Assembly: GCA_941918925.1 (NCBI GenBank)
Contig: OW799234.1
Location: 128,568,895-128,632,894 of the forward strand
Direction: 5' to 3'
Source of the DNA: Phyto melanocephala
Lineage: Eukaryota > Arthropoda > Insecta > Diptera > Rhinophoridae
Length of the DNA stretch: 64,000 bases
The notes beneath the pieces are model-generated. The model made no database searches. It saw only the letters and a program-made list of their open reading frames with translations, and was not told the origin of the DNA. The position numbers and the translations under genes are program-made. Below, in pieces: positions 10,540 to 22,125 of the stretch. The stretch's first letter is position 1. Each line of letters opens with the position of its first letter.

Positions 10540-11000
10540 GCTAATTGAAGCCTATTAAATCTGAAAATGACATTGGGCCTTACATAATAGAAAATGAAGA
10601 TGTTCGTGCTGTAGCCGTAAATGGAAATTGGTGGCGTTTTGAACATTTTATAAGTCCTGCTCTTGAAAATAGAATCTAGATGTGGTTTTAGCAGGATGAA
10701 TGAATTGTGTCTCGGACAATGGCACTTTTAAGTAAAATTTTTAAAGAGAGAGAATAATTCCTAGAAATTTGTAAATTTATTAGCCGGTACGTTTTCCATA
10801 TTTGTCAGTACCTGACTATTTTCTTTGGAATTGTTTGAAGAAGCGACTATGAGTAAACAAGACCAAGACAATCCTTCAACTCAATGCCTATATTATGGCA
10901 AAGTTTCAAGGGCTGCAGAAACAAATTTTGAATGATGTAATGGAAAATGCACGAAAACGAGCCATAATTGTAAAGCTAAAAATTTTATAAAATTTTGTTC
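10540..11000 (+). pseudogene. MLE transposase remnant (catalytic and C-terminal part)
   Basis: Frame-shifted plus-strand pieces read GPYIIENEDVRAVAVNGNWW, then MWF-stop-QD in place of MWFQQDG, then DYFLWNCLKKRL and VMENARKRA, in the order expected for the second half of a mariner transposase. Stops and frameshifts throughout make it a dead copy. A related remnant lies at 50.1-50.6 kb. Confidence 0.7.
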
Positions 11001-11051
11001 TATACGTAGTGTTAAAAAATCTATTTCGTATATTTTATAATCCGAAAAAAA

Positions 11052-12424
11052 ACAAGTAACAGTGCTATATTCGGCCGTGCCGAATCTTATATACCCTTCA
11101 CAACGTGTAGTCATGCAATAACAGTAGTTTGTATCTCCATTCATCCCATATAAAATACGTGCATAAGTACACGTTAGAATAAATGTGGCATCGAATCCCA
11201 GCTGAGTCAAAAAAATTTTATTTTATTTAATATATTATTTATATTTTATTATTATACCCTTCACACAGTGAAAAAGGGTATATATAGGTTTGTCATTCCG
11301 TGTGAAATTTCTACAATTTTCATTTCCGACCCCATAAAGTATATATTTTCTGAAAGCTTATGAATAGAGGAGTCGATTAAGCCCTGACCGTCTGTCCGTC
11401 TGTCCGTCTGACCGTCTGTCCGTGTGTATGTTGAAATCAACTTTTTGAAGCCCCCCGACATAGGTTGGACCCGGGTAAGGTATTAAAATATCAGAAATAT
11501 TCGGGAGTAGATCGGTATTGAAAATCAGAAACATCGGTACATAAACAACTGAGATATGAGCAAAAACCCACGACCACCTCGATTTTCTTTTCATAAAAAC
11601 AACATTACAACAACAACATACATACATACAAACGTGTATACTGGTTAGAGAAAACGTGGCATCGAATCCCAGCTGAGGCAAAAAAAATTTTTTTTAAATT
11701 TTTTTAAAAATTTTTTTTTTTAATTTTTTTTTTTTTTTTTTTTATTTTTTATTTAATATATTATATATATTTTTATTATTATTTTTTTTTAAATTTTTTT
11801 TTTAAATTTTTTTTTTATTTTTTATTTTTTTTTTGTTTTTTTTAACATACATACGTGAATTTACTGTTATTGCATGACTACACGTTGTGAAGGGTATATA
11901 AGATTCGGCACGGCCGAATATAGCGCTTTTACTTGTTTTTTTATAAATTTTTTTTAAATTTTTTTTTTGTAGTTTTTTTTATTATTTTTTTCTTATTTTT
12001 AATATTTTTTTTTTTGTAATTTTTTTTGTTTGATATGTTTTTTACATGTATGTATGTATGTATGTATGTTGTTGTTGTAATTGTGAAAAAAAACGAGGTG
12101 GTCGTGGTTTTTTGCTCATATCTCAGAAAGTTATTGGGCGATTGTGCTGAATTTCAATAGCGATTCATTCCTGGATATTTCCAAGAGATTGATACCATAT
12201 ACAGATCTGAGGAACATAAAGTTGCTTCTAAAAGTTGATTTCAACCAACACACGGACAGACGGGCAGACGGATAGACGGACAGACGGTCAGGGCTTAATC
12301 GACTCCTCTATTCATAAGCTTTCAGAAAATATATACTTTATGGGGTCGGAAATGAAAATTGTAGAAATTACAAACGGAATGACAAAGCTATATATACCCT
12401 TGTGCACCACAGGTGAAGGGTATA
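11052..12424 (-). mobile_element. Helentron/DINE-1-like element A (subfamily I), interrupted by element B
   Basis: The minus-strand 5' end is the palindrome TATACCCTTCACCTGTGGTG (12424 down) and the 3' end is TTCGGCACGGCCGAATATAG...CTGTTACTTGT (at 11052). Between them are the conserved TTTCCGACCCCATAAAGTAT block, CCGTCTGTCCGTCTGCCCGT repeats, a TATG/poly-A-T microsatellite and a CCCAGCTGAG block. Element B (11253-11937) lies within its low-complexity segment in the opposite orientation. Confidence 0.75.
11253..11937 (+). mobile_element. Helentron/DINE-1-like element B, nested in A
   Basis: A complete copy: 5' hairpin TATACCCTTCACACAGTGAA, GACCCCATAAAGTATATA block, CGTCTGTCCGTCTGACCGTC repeats, long T/A-rich microsatellite, then GTGAAGGGTATATAAGATTC, the hairpin TTCGGCACGGCCGAA and ACTTGT. 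The 5' CCCTTCAC and 3' GTGAAGGG are the subterminal inverted repeats typical of Helentron-associated elements. Confidence 0.78.
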
Positions 12425-13143
12425 ACAAGTAAGAGTGCTATATTTGGCCGTGCCGAATCTTATATACCCTTCACAACATGTAGTCATGCAATAACAACAG
12501 TTTGTATCACCATTCATCTTATATGAAATAAAAAACATACAAATATAAAAACGTCCCATTGCAAAATTATAAATTTAGTTTATGTATGTATGTTTCCAAA
12601 AAAAAAATATTACAAAAAAAATTAAAAAAAAAAATAAAAAAATTTTTTTTTAAAAAATTAAAAAAATTAAAAAAAAAAAAAATAATAATAATATAAATAA
12701 TATATATAAAAAATTTTTTTTTGGCTCAGCTGGGATTCGATGCCAGGTTTACTTTAACCAGTAACCACGTTTGTATATATGTATGTTGTTGTTGTAATTG
12801 TGAAAAAAACGAGGTGGTCGTGGTTTTTTGCTCATATCTCAGAAAGTTATGGGGCGATTGTGCTAAATTTCAATAGCGATACATTCCCAGATATTTCCAA
12901 AAGATTGATACCACACACAAATCTAAGGAACATATAGTTGCTTCTAAAAGTTGATTTCAACCAACACACGGACAGACGGGCAGACGGATAAACGGACAGA
13001 CGGTCAGGGATTAATCGACTCCTTTATTCATAAGCTTTCAGAAAATATATACTTTATGGGGTCGGAAATGAAAATTGTAGAAATTACAAACGGAATGACA
13101 AAGCTATAGTATATACCCTTGTGCACCACTGGTGAAGGGTATA
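12425..13143 (-). mobile_element. Helentron/DINE-1-like element C, abutting A head-to-tail
   Basis: The 3' terminus (ACAAGTAAGAGTGCTATATT on the plus strand) begins at the base after element A's 5' end, and the 5' hairpin ends at 13143. The same blocks as A are present in the same order, with no spacer between the copies, so one inserted at the extremity of the other. Confidence 0.75.
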
Positions 13144-13910
13144 AATATATGTATGTATAGTAGATGTATGGTGACTATTGGCCAACAGTATACTTGAAAA
13201 TTCTAAGAAATGTGATATTTAATTTAAAAAAATATACATTTTTTGACTGTTTGAGACATTTTTAACAGTTAAAAAAAGCAAGAAATTAAAACCTAAATTT
13301 CGAGACAAAATAAAATAATAATAAAAAAATTGCTAAAAGTATTCATAAAAAAAGGCTTATCTGTTAATACTATGACTCGCTATTATTTGCACACACCTGT
13401 TTAGAAATTTTAAATGTACTATGTATACGTGATCCTAAAACAGTTTTCAATAAATTGATCATTTTTGCTTCGTTGATAACACATACTCATGCCCAATAAA
13501 CTAAAACAATTTGAGTGATAGAAAGCGATGAAAAACAAAAGAAAATATAACAATATATGACTTTTGTTGCTCAAACAAATAAAACAGTCAAATTTGTCAA
13601 TTTAAAACGTTTTAAATATTGTTTTTGTACACGCGTTGGCAAATATTAAGCAAAATATTTTATTGACCTCAATAATTTATTTGTTTGACGAAGTTTTAAG
13701 AAATTAATTCTTTTATTATCCTACTTTATGTGTATATTTCAATTTCAATTTATATTGTTATAGAGAGGTAAATATTGAATAGAAAGGGACATACAAAGAA
13801 TAACATAATAATGCCATACACAACCATAGTTGTATTGTACTATTGGTACTATTTATGTATGTGTTTGCTTGTTGTTGGTAATTTTCATGAAAACATTTTG
13901 TATAACAATA
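13144..13910. other. Intergenic AT-rich stretch
   Basis: No coding frame of interest; an 82-codon frame at 13775 runs into the following transposon end and is chance. Confidence 0.35.
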
Positions 13911-13912
13911 TA

Positions 13913-15789
13913 CAGTCAAAGCTCGGTTTAACGAATGATATATTGTCAGGCCCTTTCGTTTTATCGAATAATTCGTTATATCGAAAAGATTTATTTTATA
14001 GTAATTTTATTAGGTTAACATAAAAAGCTCAAATTATGTTAATTAATATTTATTTTTGCAATATCAAAGTTTTGTACGTGTTTACTTTATTTTGTACTCC
14101 TTATTTTTAAAAATTAACATAAGAAATACAGAAATAAGTTGAGAATATACATTTGTACATATGTATGTATATTCCTCAGTTTGAATTCAGTTTATTAAAT
14201 CGTCCATAATGAAAAATATCTTAGTTTAAAAGCATAAAAAGGTTAAAACGATTAAAATGTTAAAAAAGTGTTTAAAAATAGCTTGCGTTTGGAAAAACTG
14301 AACTCAAGAGTCTTATTCCGCGTCTCATGTACACAAATTCTTCTTGTTGCATCATCTGTCGCAGTGGGATCTCATCTTCCACGTCAAACTCCAAAATACC
14401 GGAATACAACATTTTATTCCAGCACTTTGCTAATGTATCTTGCTTTAAATTATGCCAAGCCAAAGCAATCATGAATGTTGCATCATAAAGAGTAAAAGGT
14501 TTGAAAAAAACACAATTTTCTGCTTCAGATGACACCATTTTGGCTAGAAGACTATTCTTAAATTGTAATTTTACTAAACGAATAGCATTTTGATCCATTG
14601 GTTGGATAAAAAGTGTCACGTTTGGAGGCATATGAATTGTTCATATTTTTCAATCGTTTGTCAATTTAACAAGCTTTTCTGAAGGAGGGTGACTTGGAGC
14701 GTTATCAAGAATTAACAGAGCCTTCATTGCAGATTATTGGATTATTGTTTCGAAATGAGCGCGGCTTTTCAGCCTTTCCAATAAGAAGAGATTTAATCTT
14801 TTTTTGTGCCGAAGCATTTGCACAGAGTAGTTAAGTGACTCTTTATTTTAATATTTTTTTCCTGGAGCTGTAGTTTCCCCAGCATGCACAAATGTTTTTT
14901 AGGAAGCATTTTCAATAAAGTCCCGTTTCGTCACCATTGGAAATTACACCATAAGTTAAATGGTTCTTTCTTAAAGAATTTTGCAATTCTTGTTTAAATG
15001 GTTATACTAAATCCTCTCTTGATGATAAGTTTTCATCGGATTCCTTAAGAAGTCTAATGCCGTATCCTTTTTTGAATCTAGCTAACCAACCATCCATCAC
15101 CTGTGTTTAACCCACCATTACAAAATTTGTTTTGTATTTCAATGGCTTTTGCTTTCAGTGCAATTCCAATTACTACAAACTTCTTCCTTTGATTCAGAAA
15201 CCAATCGAACAGCTTTGCCTCCATATTTGGGCACTCACCTTTTTTAAGTGATCGACGGTTCTTTTATCCATATTTGGTAGCTTCTAGATTTCACACAATT
15301 TTGTCTTTCATTTTCTTTAATGTGCACATTGAAGATTTTGGAATCCCATATTCCTGTGAAATTGCACTAAGGTCTTTTTACAGTCATCCAAAATTTTCAT
15401 TTGTTCACTTAAATAAATTCTTTTTCTGTTTCCCATTCTTATTTTACGCTGAAACTCTTAACAAACTAATAAAAAAACGTACTAAAATGCTTTTGGCATC
15501 AGCGCATACGCAAATATCAAATGAGTATTTATTGAAAAACAAACGGTATTTTACCGTTTTAGGTTCTCTTTTCTGTTGTTTTTTAATTACATGTAAATAT
15601 TTACACACATTTTTTATTTGTTTTATTTAAAGCGTTTACTTTTTGTTTGAGTTTTTGCCCTGCATTCGTTATATCGGGTATAAGTTTTTTGATATGTTCG
15701 TAATATAAGGTAGTCAATGTAAAAATTTTGATTGTACGTTATATCGCGTTTTCGTTAAGTCGAGTATTCACTATACCGGGCTTTGACTG
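13913..15789 (-). mobile_element. pogo/Tigger-family transposon with decayed transposase and TA duplication
   Basis: The ends CAGTCAAAGCTCGGTTTAAC and (inverted) CAGTCAAAGCCCGGTATAGT form imperfect TIRs flanked by TA at 13911-13912 and 15790-15791. Minus-strand coding pieces occur in order: an N-terminal helix-turn-helix (RIYLSEQMKILDDC, about 15430-15320), the second catalytic motif KALLILDNAPSHPP (about 14730), and the third motif MPPNVTLFIQPMDQ (14631 down) within a 119-residue open tail. Frameshifts and stops separate the pieces. Length (1877 bp) is close to a full pogo/Tigger element, so this is an old autonomous copy. Confidence 0.85.
14272..14631 (-). pseudogene. Tigger/pogo DDE transposase, C-terminal fragment
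   Basis: The longest open piece of the element above, 119 residues. It begins at MPPNVTLFIQPMDQNAIRLV, where QPMDQ carries the third catalytic Asp of the pogo DDE domain, and continues through FTLYDATFMIALAWHNLKQD and CWNKML, matching the helical C-terminal part of Tigger proteins. The second catalytic Asp (LLILDNAPSHPP) lies upstream in another frame at about 14730, so this is a fragment of a dead gene. Confidence 0.8.
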
Positions 15790-15791
15790 TA

Positions 15792-16227
15792 ATATCATTT
15801 TATATATTTTTTGTTTTATTAAATTCATGCAGGGAAGGGAAAATAATTTTTTTGCAGAATCAAAAACAAAAACATAATGGGTTTAACGTTCTCGAATGAA
15901 TGTGTTCTTTCGCATTCTAAGCTATCTACACTTAATGCGAACGATAACTTGAGCACGATACGAAAAAAATCGTAAGAGTTTTCATACAAAATTTGATTCA
16001 TCTATGTCGAAGGTAAGGTCAGTAATGCGAACGCAAATGTCAAAATCAGTCACTTGTTTTTTGACTTTCGAGTGGTCAAACTATTTTGCTAAAAACTGTT
16101 AAAAATACATTGTTATATTCCTTCCTATATAAAATTACATTGTTATAACTTTTTCATATTTGAATTTAAATTTTGTAACAATTTTTTTAATAAAATCTTT
16201 TTTTACATACAATATTTTTAAACACAC
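15792..16227. other. Intergenic
   Basis: No gene seen. Around 15910-16030 the motif AATGCGAACG occurs twice, about 85 bases apart, possibly a small old repeat. Confidence 0.3.
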
Positions 16228-16230
16228 TAA

Positions 16231-16458
16231 GGGCCATTATTACAACTTGCCGTTAGCTAAACACAGGATTTTGTCGGACAGATAGATGGCTTTGCATTAT
16301 AATATTTTATAATATATATTATATTATTTTTTTATTTCTTGAATTTGATTAAAATCAATAACAATGACAATAAAAAATGGACGTTATAATAATGCAAAGC
16401 TGTTAATCGGGCAGACAAAATCCTTCCTTTAACTGAAGACAAGTTGTAATAATAGCCC
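16231..16458. mobile_element. PIF/Harbinger (Tourist-like) MITE with TAA duplication
   Basis: A 228-bp foldback: GGGCCATTATTACAACTTGC at the left matches GGGCTATTATTACAACTTGT at the right end read inverted, and the similarity continues inward for about 80 bases (GGATTTTGTC...GCTTTGCATTAT on both arms). It is flanked by TAA at 16228-16230 and 16459-16461. No coding capacity. Confidence 0.82.
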
Positions 16459-16461
16459 TAA

Positions 16462-17394
16462 CACGTACACTTAAGCATTTATACTATTTTTTTAGTTTGT
16501 TTTGTTTCCTTCTTTCTGTTAGCAAAGTATTTTGCAAAAGAACTAAATTAAATTTTAAAACACTTTTTTTATAAAAATTTTTCGGTCAATATATTTCAAT
16601 CTAAAAAAATTAATTTTTATACTTTTTTTCATTTTTTTTAAATTTAAATTAATTTTTTATTAACAAAACAAAACATTTGTTAACACACACACACATGCAT
16701 ATAGAAAATTTACAACTTTTTTTTCGGTATGTTTTTATTTTCTTTTGTGTTTTTTGAATTCCTCAGATACAGACACAATTAAATTTATAGTTTCTCTGTC
16801 ATTTTTAAGAAGAAATCGCTGGAAAATTTCAGATTTTTTACTCTGGCCTGTTGTAATTATTTAATACGTAACAAAAATTTGCATACGTAAGAACTACTTT
16901 GATTTGCTTTCCTCCGCATAGGTTTTCTTTCGACATCGTTAACAGGGAACTTGCTTGAAATTACATATGTGTGTGTGAGTCAGCCAGAAAAAAACTTTTA
17001 CTTGTATTAAGTTAAATAAAACTTGAGCCGTTTATATAGAAATTCCCAAATATACGTAAATTTATTCAAATACATATTGTACAAATTCATTAAGCATTAA
17101 TTGCCTATTACTTAGTACATATTTATATTAAAAATAATATTTTTTTAATTTTTATTGTAATTCAAATGAGTATACAATATTATTGGTTTTTCCATTTGAT
17201 GTAAAAATGAACAATTTTTTTGTTGTTCCCAATCTGGAGCACGCGCCTACAGCTGGGCATGTGAAAAGCATCGAATTTTCAAATTCAATCCTGCAACACG
17301 CAGAGATTATCCTTGTGCTTTGTTGATGTTAATTGCGAAGGTAAGGCGAACTGAAAACTGTAGTCAATTGAGGTTGAAAAGAAAATCGGTGGAA
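16462..17394. other. Intergenic AT-rich stretch
   Basis: No coding frame, RNA gene or bounded repeat recognised. Confidence 0.35.
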
Positions 17395-17590
17395 CCCATT
17401 GGAATTCGAGGAAATAGCTGAAAATGATAACTTATTTTATATGGGCGTAACCCCGCCCACTTTTTACCACCCACAAATACTCCCTGGAATGTGTACAATA
17501 ACCAAAATTTCCAAAATTAGAGTCCGATCGGCTTTACGGCTCTGGAGTCTTTAGCTAACACACGAAGTGGTTAACATAAGCTTAATATCG
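17395..17590 (-). mobile_element. Helitron fragment
   Basis: Contains TATGGGCGTAACCCCGCCCA, CACCCACAAATACTCCCTGG, GTCCGATCGGCTTTACGG and TTAGCTAACACACG in the order of the 5' region of the Helitron array at 41.3-45.2 kb. Neither terminus is present. Confidence 0.6.
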
Positions 17591-17791
17591 GACATGTCCT
17601 GCGATAACTTTTATATGCTCTCTAATTCTTTTTTTGTACAAGAGCCCAATACTTTTCTACAGGCAGAAGTTCTGGAGAGTTGAGTAGATTTTAATTCCGT
17701 GGTACAAAATTGACATAATTGTTTGAATACCTTTTTTTTAATAGTGGCATGATTCCAAATCGTACAAGAAATATGAAGACATTGTGTAATG

Positions 17792-18530
17792 CACGCAAAG
17801 AAAAAGCATGGTTACGACTTGATCACGACGGTCATATTATAATTTCTATTACAATATTTGGTTGTCGAAAACCAGTAATAGTTATTTTTGTTTCATTTCA
17901 TCATATATTTTGTCACGATAATCAAGCATTTGTTTGAATTGTATCATTTAATGTTTACTTTTCGTAGAAATTTCAAAATGGTTGTCATTTAAAAATAGTA
18001 TGATTTAAAAAAAATTAATTTGACACAAACAACATTATATGGGAAAGCATTAAAAATTAAAAATAATCATTAAATAATAGGTGAGGCAACAGTATGATTA
18101 CAAATTAATCAAGCTATGATTTTTTTTTAATAATAATTTGATTTCAACTGTTCTTCTTCTTGCTGAATAAATTTTTATTATTTTAAAAGTTTGAGATGTC
18201 AAAAAAATGAACAAAAATTTTGAAAAATCAAAGAAAATTTACAAATAAACGAGAAAACGTAAAAAAATATTGGTATAAAAACTGCAATTAAATTGGTAAG
18301 TTCAATCACTATGTGTATGTTACAGCAAAAGACAATAATTTGCCGTAAAAAAGCAAAGATTGTCGATTTCAATTGTAGTCTTATATGTATATGATTATTG
18401 AATGATACTTTAATTAAACATAAAAATGAAAACTGGTAACCATTGTATGTTTTAACCATAATCATACAATTCAATCATAGTAAGTTGCTCTTCGATTATG
18501 GTTACCACAACCATATTTTTTCTTTGCGTG
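17792..18530. mobile_element. Unclassified inverted-repeat element with CACGCAAAGA termini
   Basis: Inverted ends CACGCAAAGAAAAAGCATGG (17792 on) and CACGCAAAGAAAAAATATGG (18530 down). A third terminus of the same kind, CACGCAAAGAGCAACATAAT, occurs at 34456, so it is a repeated family. A clear target duplication was not seen and there is no credible coding frame, so the superfamily is undetermined. Confidence 0.55.
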
Positions 18531-18732
18531 TATTTGAAAAAAAAAACTATTTTGTTAATAAGAATTTGAAAATAAAACTTATAAAATTTTAAAACTTTTT
18601 CAAGAATTTGGGTAAAAGGTCTACTGACGATCTGGTATAAGCACCAGTTTAATGCATATAGATCAGCTTAAACCCAACAACCAAATAAAATATTGAAAAA
18701 TTATTAAGGAGCATATCCCGAATAATTAAGTA

Positions 18733-19143
18733 CCCAGCAAAAATTTATTTTGTACCGGTAAGCAGTAAAAAAAAATCATGCCTTCTTAAAGCGCAATATT
18801 AGAGCGCATTCGAGGGTGCTATAAATGGAAGTCAGAAATTTCTATTAAATATATTTCATTTTTTACAAAACAACTTACTGCAACTTCTCTCGCTTACGAG
18901 GATGCAGGAATGTAAGCGAATGATTACCTCTCTTTACTGTAGTTCTTAAAAACACATAAAAGAGACATGATATTACTGCATTATCCATGTGTGAAAATAG
19001 CAAATAATTAGAGCATCAAAGAGCCCTACCAAGTGGGACATCTCATATAAAAATCATGCCTTCCTGAAGCAAGTTGGGAAAGGAGAGCACAATTGTCTCT
19101 CCCTTACAAACCTGCTTCCGGGTATGCAGTAATTTTTGCTCGG
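18733..19143. mobile_element. Possible inverted-repeat MITE with C-C-AGCAAAAATT ends
   Basis: CCCAGCAAAAATTT at 18733 faces CCGAGCAAAAATTA at the right end. The interior has two direct copies of AATCATGCCTTC. The short imperfect repeat and lack of a duplication make this tentative. Confidence 0.35.
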
Positions 19144-19204
19144 AAGATTATATTTAGCCAGCCAGAACATATACGCAGATGCTATTGTCTACTATAAAGA
19201 TTTA

Positions 19205-19625
19205 AACATCGTTAAAGATATGAAACATTTTTTTGGTATGATCAACTATTATTGACGTTCCATATCAAGCTATTCCTTACAAGCTTCATTATAGCTGTAA
19301 GATAAGCGACAATAGAAAAATCAATTGGACTCCGAATCTCAGAAATGCCTTTCAACAGTGCAAACAACAACTCTCTAGTGCTACCCAACTATCATATTTA
19401 CCGATTAATACTCCCACAGCACTTCTGGTAGATACTCGTATGAGAGTGTACTTCAGCAACACATTAATGGTGAGTGGAAATTTATTTAATTTTATTGGAC
19501 AGATTTTAATAAAACACAAGCTAAATCTTGCGCAGGTGATCAAGAGCTTATATTATGTGCTAAAGCATTTAAAACACTTTTTCGAGGGACGAACATTTTA
19601 TAAAAAGTTTTTATTATATAAACAT
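19205..19625 (+). pseudogene. gypsy-type LTR retrotransposon fragment (reverse transcriptase end / RNase H)
   Basis: Scattered plus-strand frames read KDMKHFFGMINYY, then LQQHINGEWKFI, NKTQAK and GDQEL, and KHLKHFFEGRTF. This is the order of the RT thumb and the RNase H start in Ty3/gypsy polyproteins. Frameshifts and stops show decay; LTRs are not seen. The piece stops within about 30 bp of the stop codon of protease gene 3, which points the opposite way. Confidence 0.65.
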
Positions 19626-19651
19626 TGTTTTCAATGTTTACTAAAATGATA

Positions 19652-20455
19652 TTAAAAATCAGGTAAAGCTGCAGTCCTCATAACCGATAATATCCTCATT
19701 GCATTTGTGATGAATTCGCGCGTCATCCACACATCAGTATAGATACTTGGATACCTTTTACTATCACAGCCAATACCGCCGTTTATCACACCACAAAATT
19801 GCCCATTTATAATTGCTGGACCTCCTGAATCACCAAAACAAGTAGATTTGCTACTTGATATGGAAGAACAGAACATCGTATCTGGAAAGTGCATGATTCC
19901 AGCATATTTTGACACGCATTTATATTGTTCAATTACTTGCACTGTTGCCGTCCGCAGTGGATCGTAATTAACTTTAGCATTTTCATTAATTTTACCGCTA
20001 CCGTATATCTGTACATTAGAGCCGGGAGCACAAGTTGTGTTACACAAATCAATTGGTTGTATGTGCGGACCAATAAGTGGAAAAGTCAATTCCAACACCG
20101 CTATATCCCAACCGTTTTCAGGTATGCTGTATTGTTTGGGTAACATGATTCTGTTAACCTTTGATCTTACACCAATCTGATAACGATTTTTTTCTCCACC
20201 TACTACACTATAAATTGAAAATTTCATATCGCTAACACAGTGAGCTGCAGTCACAATAAATTGAGGTGCTACTAAAGTACCGCCGCATAGAAATTTACCA
20301 TTTCCGAACACTCGTACAAAAAAGGGTGCGTCTTTAATACTGGTGAGTGTGCCGCCCACTATTCGTGATTGGATTTGAGGTGTAGTCAGGGAAACTTTTA
20401 AAAGAACTAAGTAGCAAGTTATAAACGCTTTAAAATACTTTTCTGACGTAATCAT
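19652..20455 (-). CDS. Secreted S1 serine protease, seminase-like (cluster gene 3)
   Basis: A 267-residue single-exon gene. The start at 20455 gives leader MITSEKYFKAFITCYLVLLK and activation site TPQIQSR|IVGG. The triad is H72, D117 and S210 (CFGDSGGP). S1 position 189 is Ser204, 190 Thr and 226 Ser, so it is not trypsin-like. CNTTCAPG replaces the CNTTWGP of gene 1, adding an unpaired cysteine at 142. It is closest in sequence to genes 1 and 4, sharing blocks such as GEKNRYQIGVRSKVNRIMLP. The 3' flank is a gypsy remnant that supplies the nearest AATAAA on this strand (about 19608-19613). Confidence 0.92.
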   Translation of the reverse strand: MITSEKYFKAFITCYLVLLKVSLTTPQIQSRIVGGTLTSIKDAPFFVRVFGNGKFLCGGTLVAPQFIVTAAHCVSDMKFSIYSVVGGEKNRYQIGVRSKVNRIMLPKQYSIPENGWDIAVLELTFPLIGPHIQPIDLCNTTCAPGSNVQIYGSGKINENAKVNYDPLRTATVQVIEQYKCVSKYAGIMHFPDTMFCSSISSSKSTCFGDSGGPAIINGQFCGVINGGIGCDSKRYPSIYTDVWMTREFITNAMRILSVMRTAALPDF

Positions 20456-20630
20456 TATTAATAAAAACTTTCAGAAGTAGTGCTGTAGAACTGTAACGTT
20501 TAACTCGCCAATGTCAACTGATATGAGTATCGGTCTATTTTATTACATTTTATTCAAAATTGTATATACATATATGTACACATACATGCATATGTATTTT
20601 TACTGAACAAAACAACATTTGCTTAAATAT
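20456..20630 (-). promoter_or_regulatory. Promoter module of protease gene 3
   Basis: Minus strand: distal box TATTTAAGCAAATGTTGTTT (ending near 20610), a weak AATAAAATAG in TATA position, initiator ATATCAGTTGACA (a match to the insect TCAGT consensus), then GTTAAACGTTACAGTT at 20489-20504. The distal box is further out than in the paralogs because of a TATG/CATA-rich insertion. Confidence 0.6.
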
Positions 20631-21100
20631 GCATTTATTTTATAATGTGTATATAACTTTCCTTTCACTTGATTTTAATTCTATTCAGACTTTGTTTCAA
20701 AGTATGGGATTTTTTTTTTATCTATTAATTAAACATTAAGCCTTCTCAACGGTGCTGCCAGGAGTTTTAAATGAAAATAAGTTAAATTTATCTTAAAGTA
20801 GCAGCTATGTTGAATAATATTATCTCGATTAGGAATTTCATTTAATATAAGAAAAACAAATTATATGAGTTCTCTCGTTTCGTTACTTCTCTATTATTAT
20901 AATTATTGGCAAGTTTGTAATAAAATTAAATCTGTTATACAAATTTAATAAAACTGAAATATAAGAATTAACCCCTAGTAAAACTTTTTACTGAAATATA
21001 TTTATATAACATATAAATAAGATCTGCGATTTTAATATTTAGAGAAGGTTAAATAAACAATAACTTTAAAACTATACTTCGTGGCTAAAAAGTAAACGAA
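20631..21100. other. Intergenic AT-rich stretch
   Basis: Nothing recognisable beyond simple AT-rich sequence. Confidence 0.35.
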
Positions 21101-21930
21101 ACAAGTAAGAGCACTATATTCGGCTGTGCCGAATCTTTCATACCCACCACCAATTTTGTGTACATTTAAAGCACAATATTTATAATTTTGTTAATCGCTA
21201 TAGAATAATCTCTTTATAATAAAATATGTATCACTTTCTTTGTAGAGAGTGGTTAAATTTGAAAGGCCCATGTTTAAGGTGAACCACATCTAAACTTCAA
21301 CTTTTTTCTTGTATTTCATTTGACATTTCTCAATCTCAGACTAACTCAATTTGAACCGTGGAAAGATACGCAAGTAAAAAATATTTAAATGTCTGCAAAG
21401 CAGGTCTGTATGAAATGTGAAAACATCTGTGAATGCCATCTTAGTTCGTTGAATGGGAAACATTGCTGTTTTTCACGATAACGTGGCAAAAGAGCAAGCA
21501 ACCTCGACTCATCATCGTGCCCAACAATCGAGCATCAACAGTGTCATTGAAAATTTGGACTATCGGATCGTGGTGTGCCGCCTAGGTTGGGGGGCCATTT
21601 GGCCGATATTTTGTTCCATACATAATTGAAGCATACAAATATTATGATTATAAAAATAAATGATAATAATTTCATAATAATTTTATTCAAAATCAACATA
21701 GTCCCTTAAAATTAAACCACCCATTATAACTTCGGTATGCTAGTAAAATGTTTTCGTAAATTTAGTCTTTCAATGAAAGTGGCCGTTAAAATACGCGTGT
21801 CAATAAAGTTTCTGCTAATAAACATAACTTAGATATTTCAATATAGTCCTTGAGTATACCAAAATCTTTATTCATAGAGAATTTACATGAATTTAAGAGG
21901 AAGAAAGTGAATTTAAGGTTAAAATTTAAG
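21101..21930 (-). mobile_element. Helentron/DINE-1-like element, subfamily III, 3' part, with nested mariner
   Basis: The plus strand starts with ACAAGTAAGAGCACTATATT and the TTCGGCTGTGCCGAA hairpin, then CCCACCACCAATTTTGTG and the body to about 21930. It is interrupted by MLE copy c at 21245-21724. Removal of that insert gives a sequence like the uninterrupted copies near 30430 and 37755. Confidence 0.7.
21245..21724 (+). mobile_element. Internally deleted mariner-like element (MLE copy c)
   Basis: Ends GAGAGTGGTTAAATTTGAAA and (inverted) ATGGGTGGTTTAATTTTAAG with TA at 21243-21244 and 21725-21726. The plus strand carries HTH-region fragments of the transposase. It is about 140 bp shorter than copies a, b and d. 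Confidence 0.7.
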
Positions 21931-22125
21931 GGCCACAGGGTGATTTAAAATATACATTCTCTGCATTTTTCTTAAACGGGAAATTTATTAGTAAGATTTT
22001 GATTTTTAAACTTCTATAACATTTTGCTTTTAAAAGATTTTCAAACGAAATAAGTTTTGTATAATTTTAAAATTTGTTAGCCATTAGTACATGAAAATAA
22101 ATTGTTTATAATGTTTAGAGATAAT

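Noticed and set aside
14268..14474. Plus-strand 68-codon frame in the Tigger element
   Set aside because: Antisense shadow of the transposase fragment with the QPMDQ motif.
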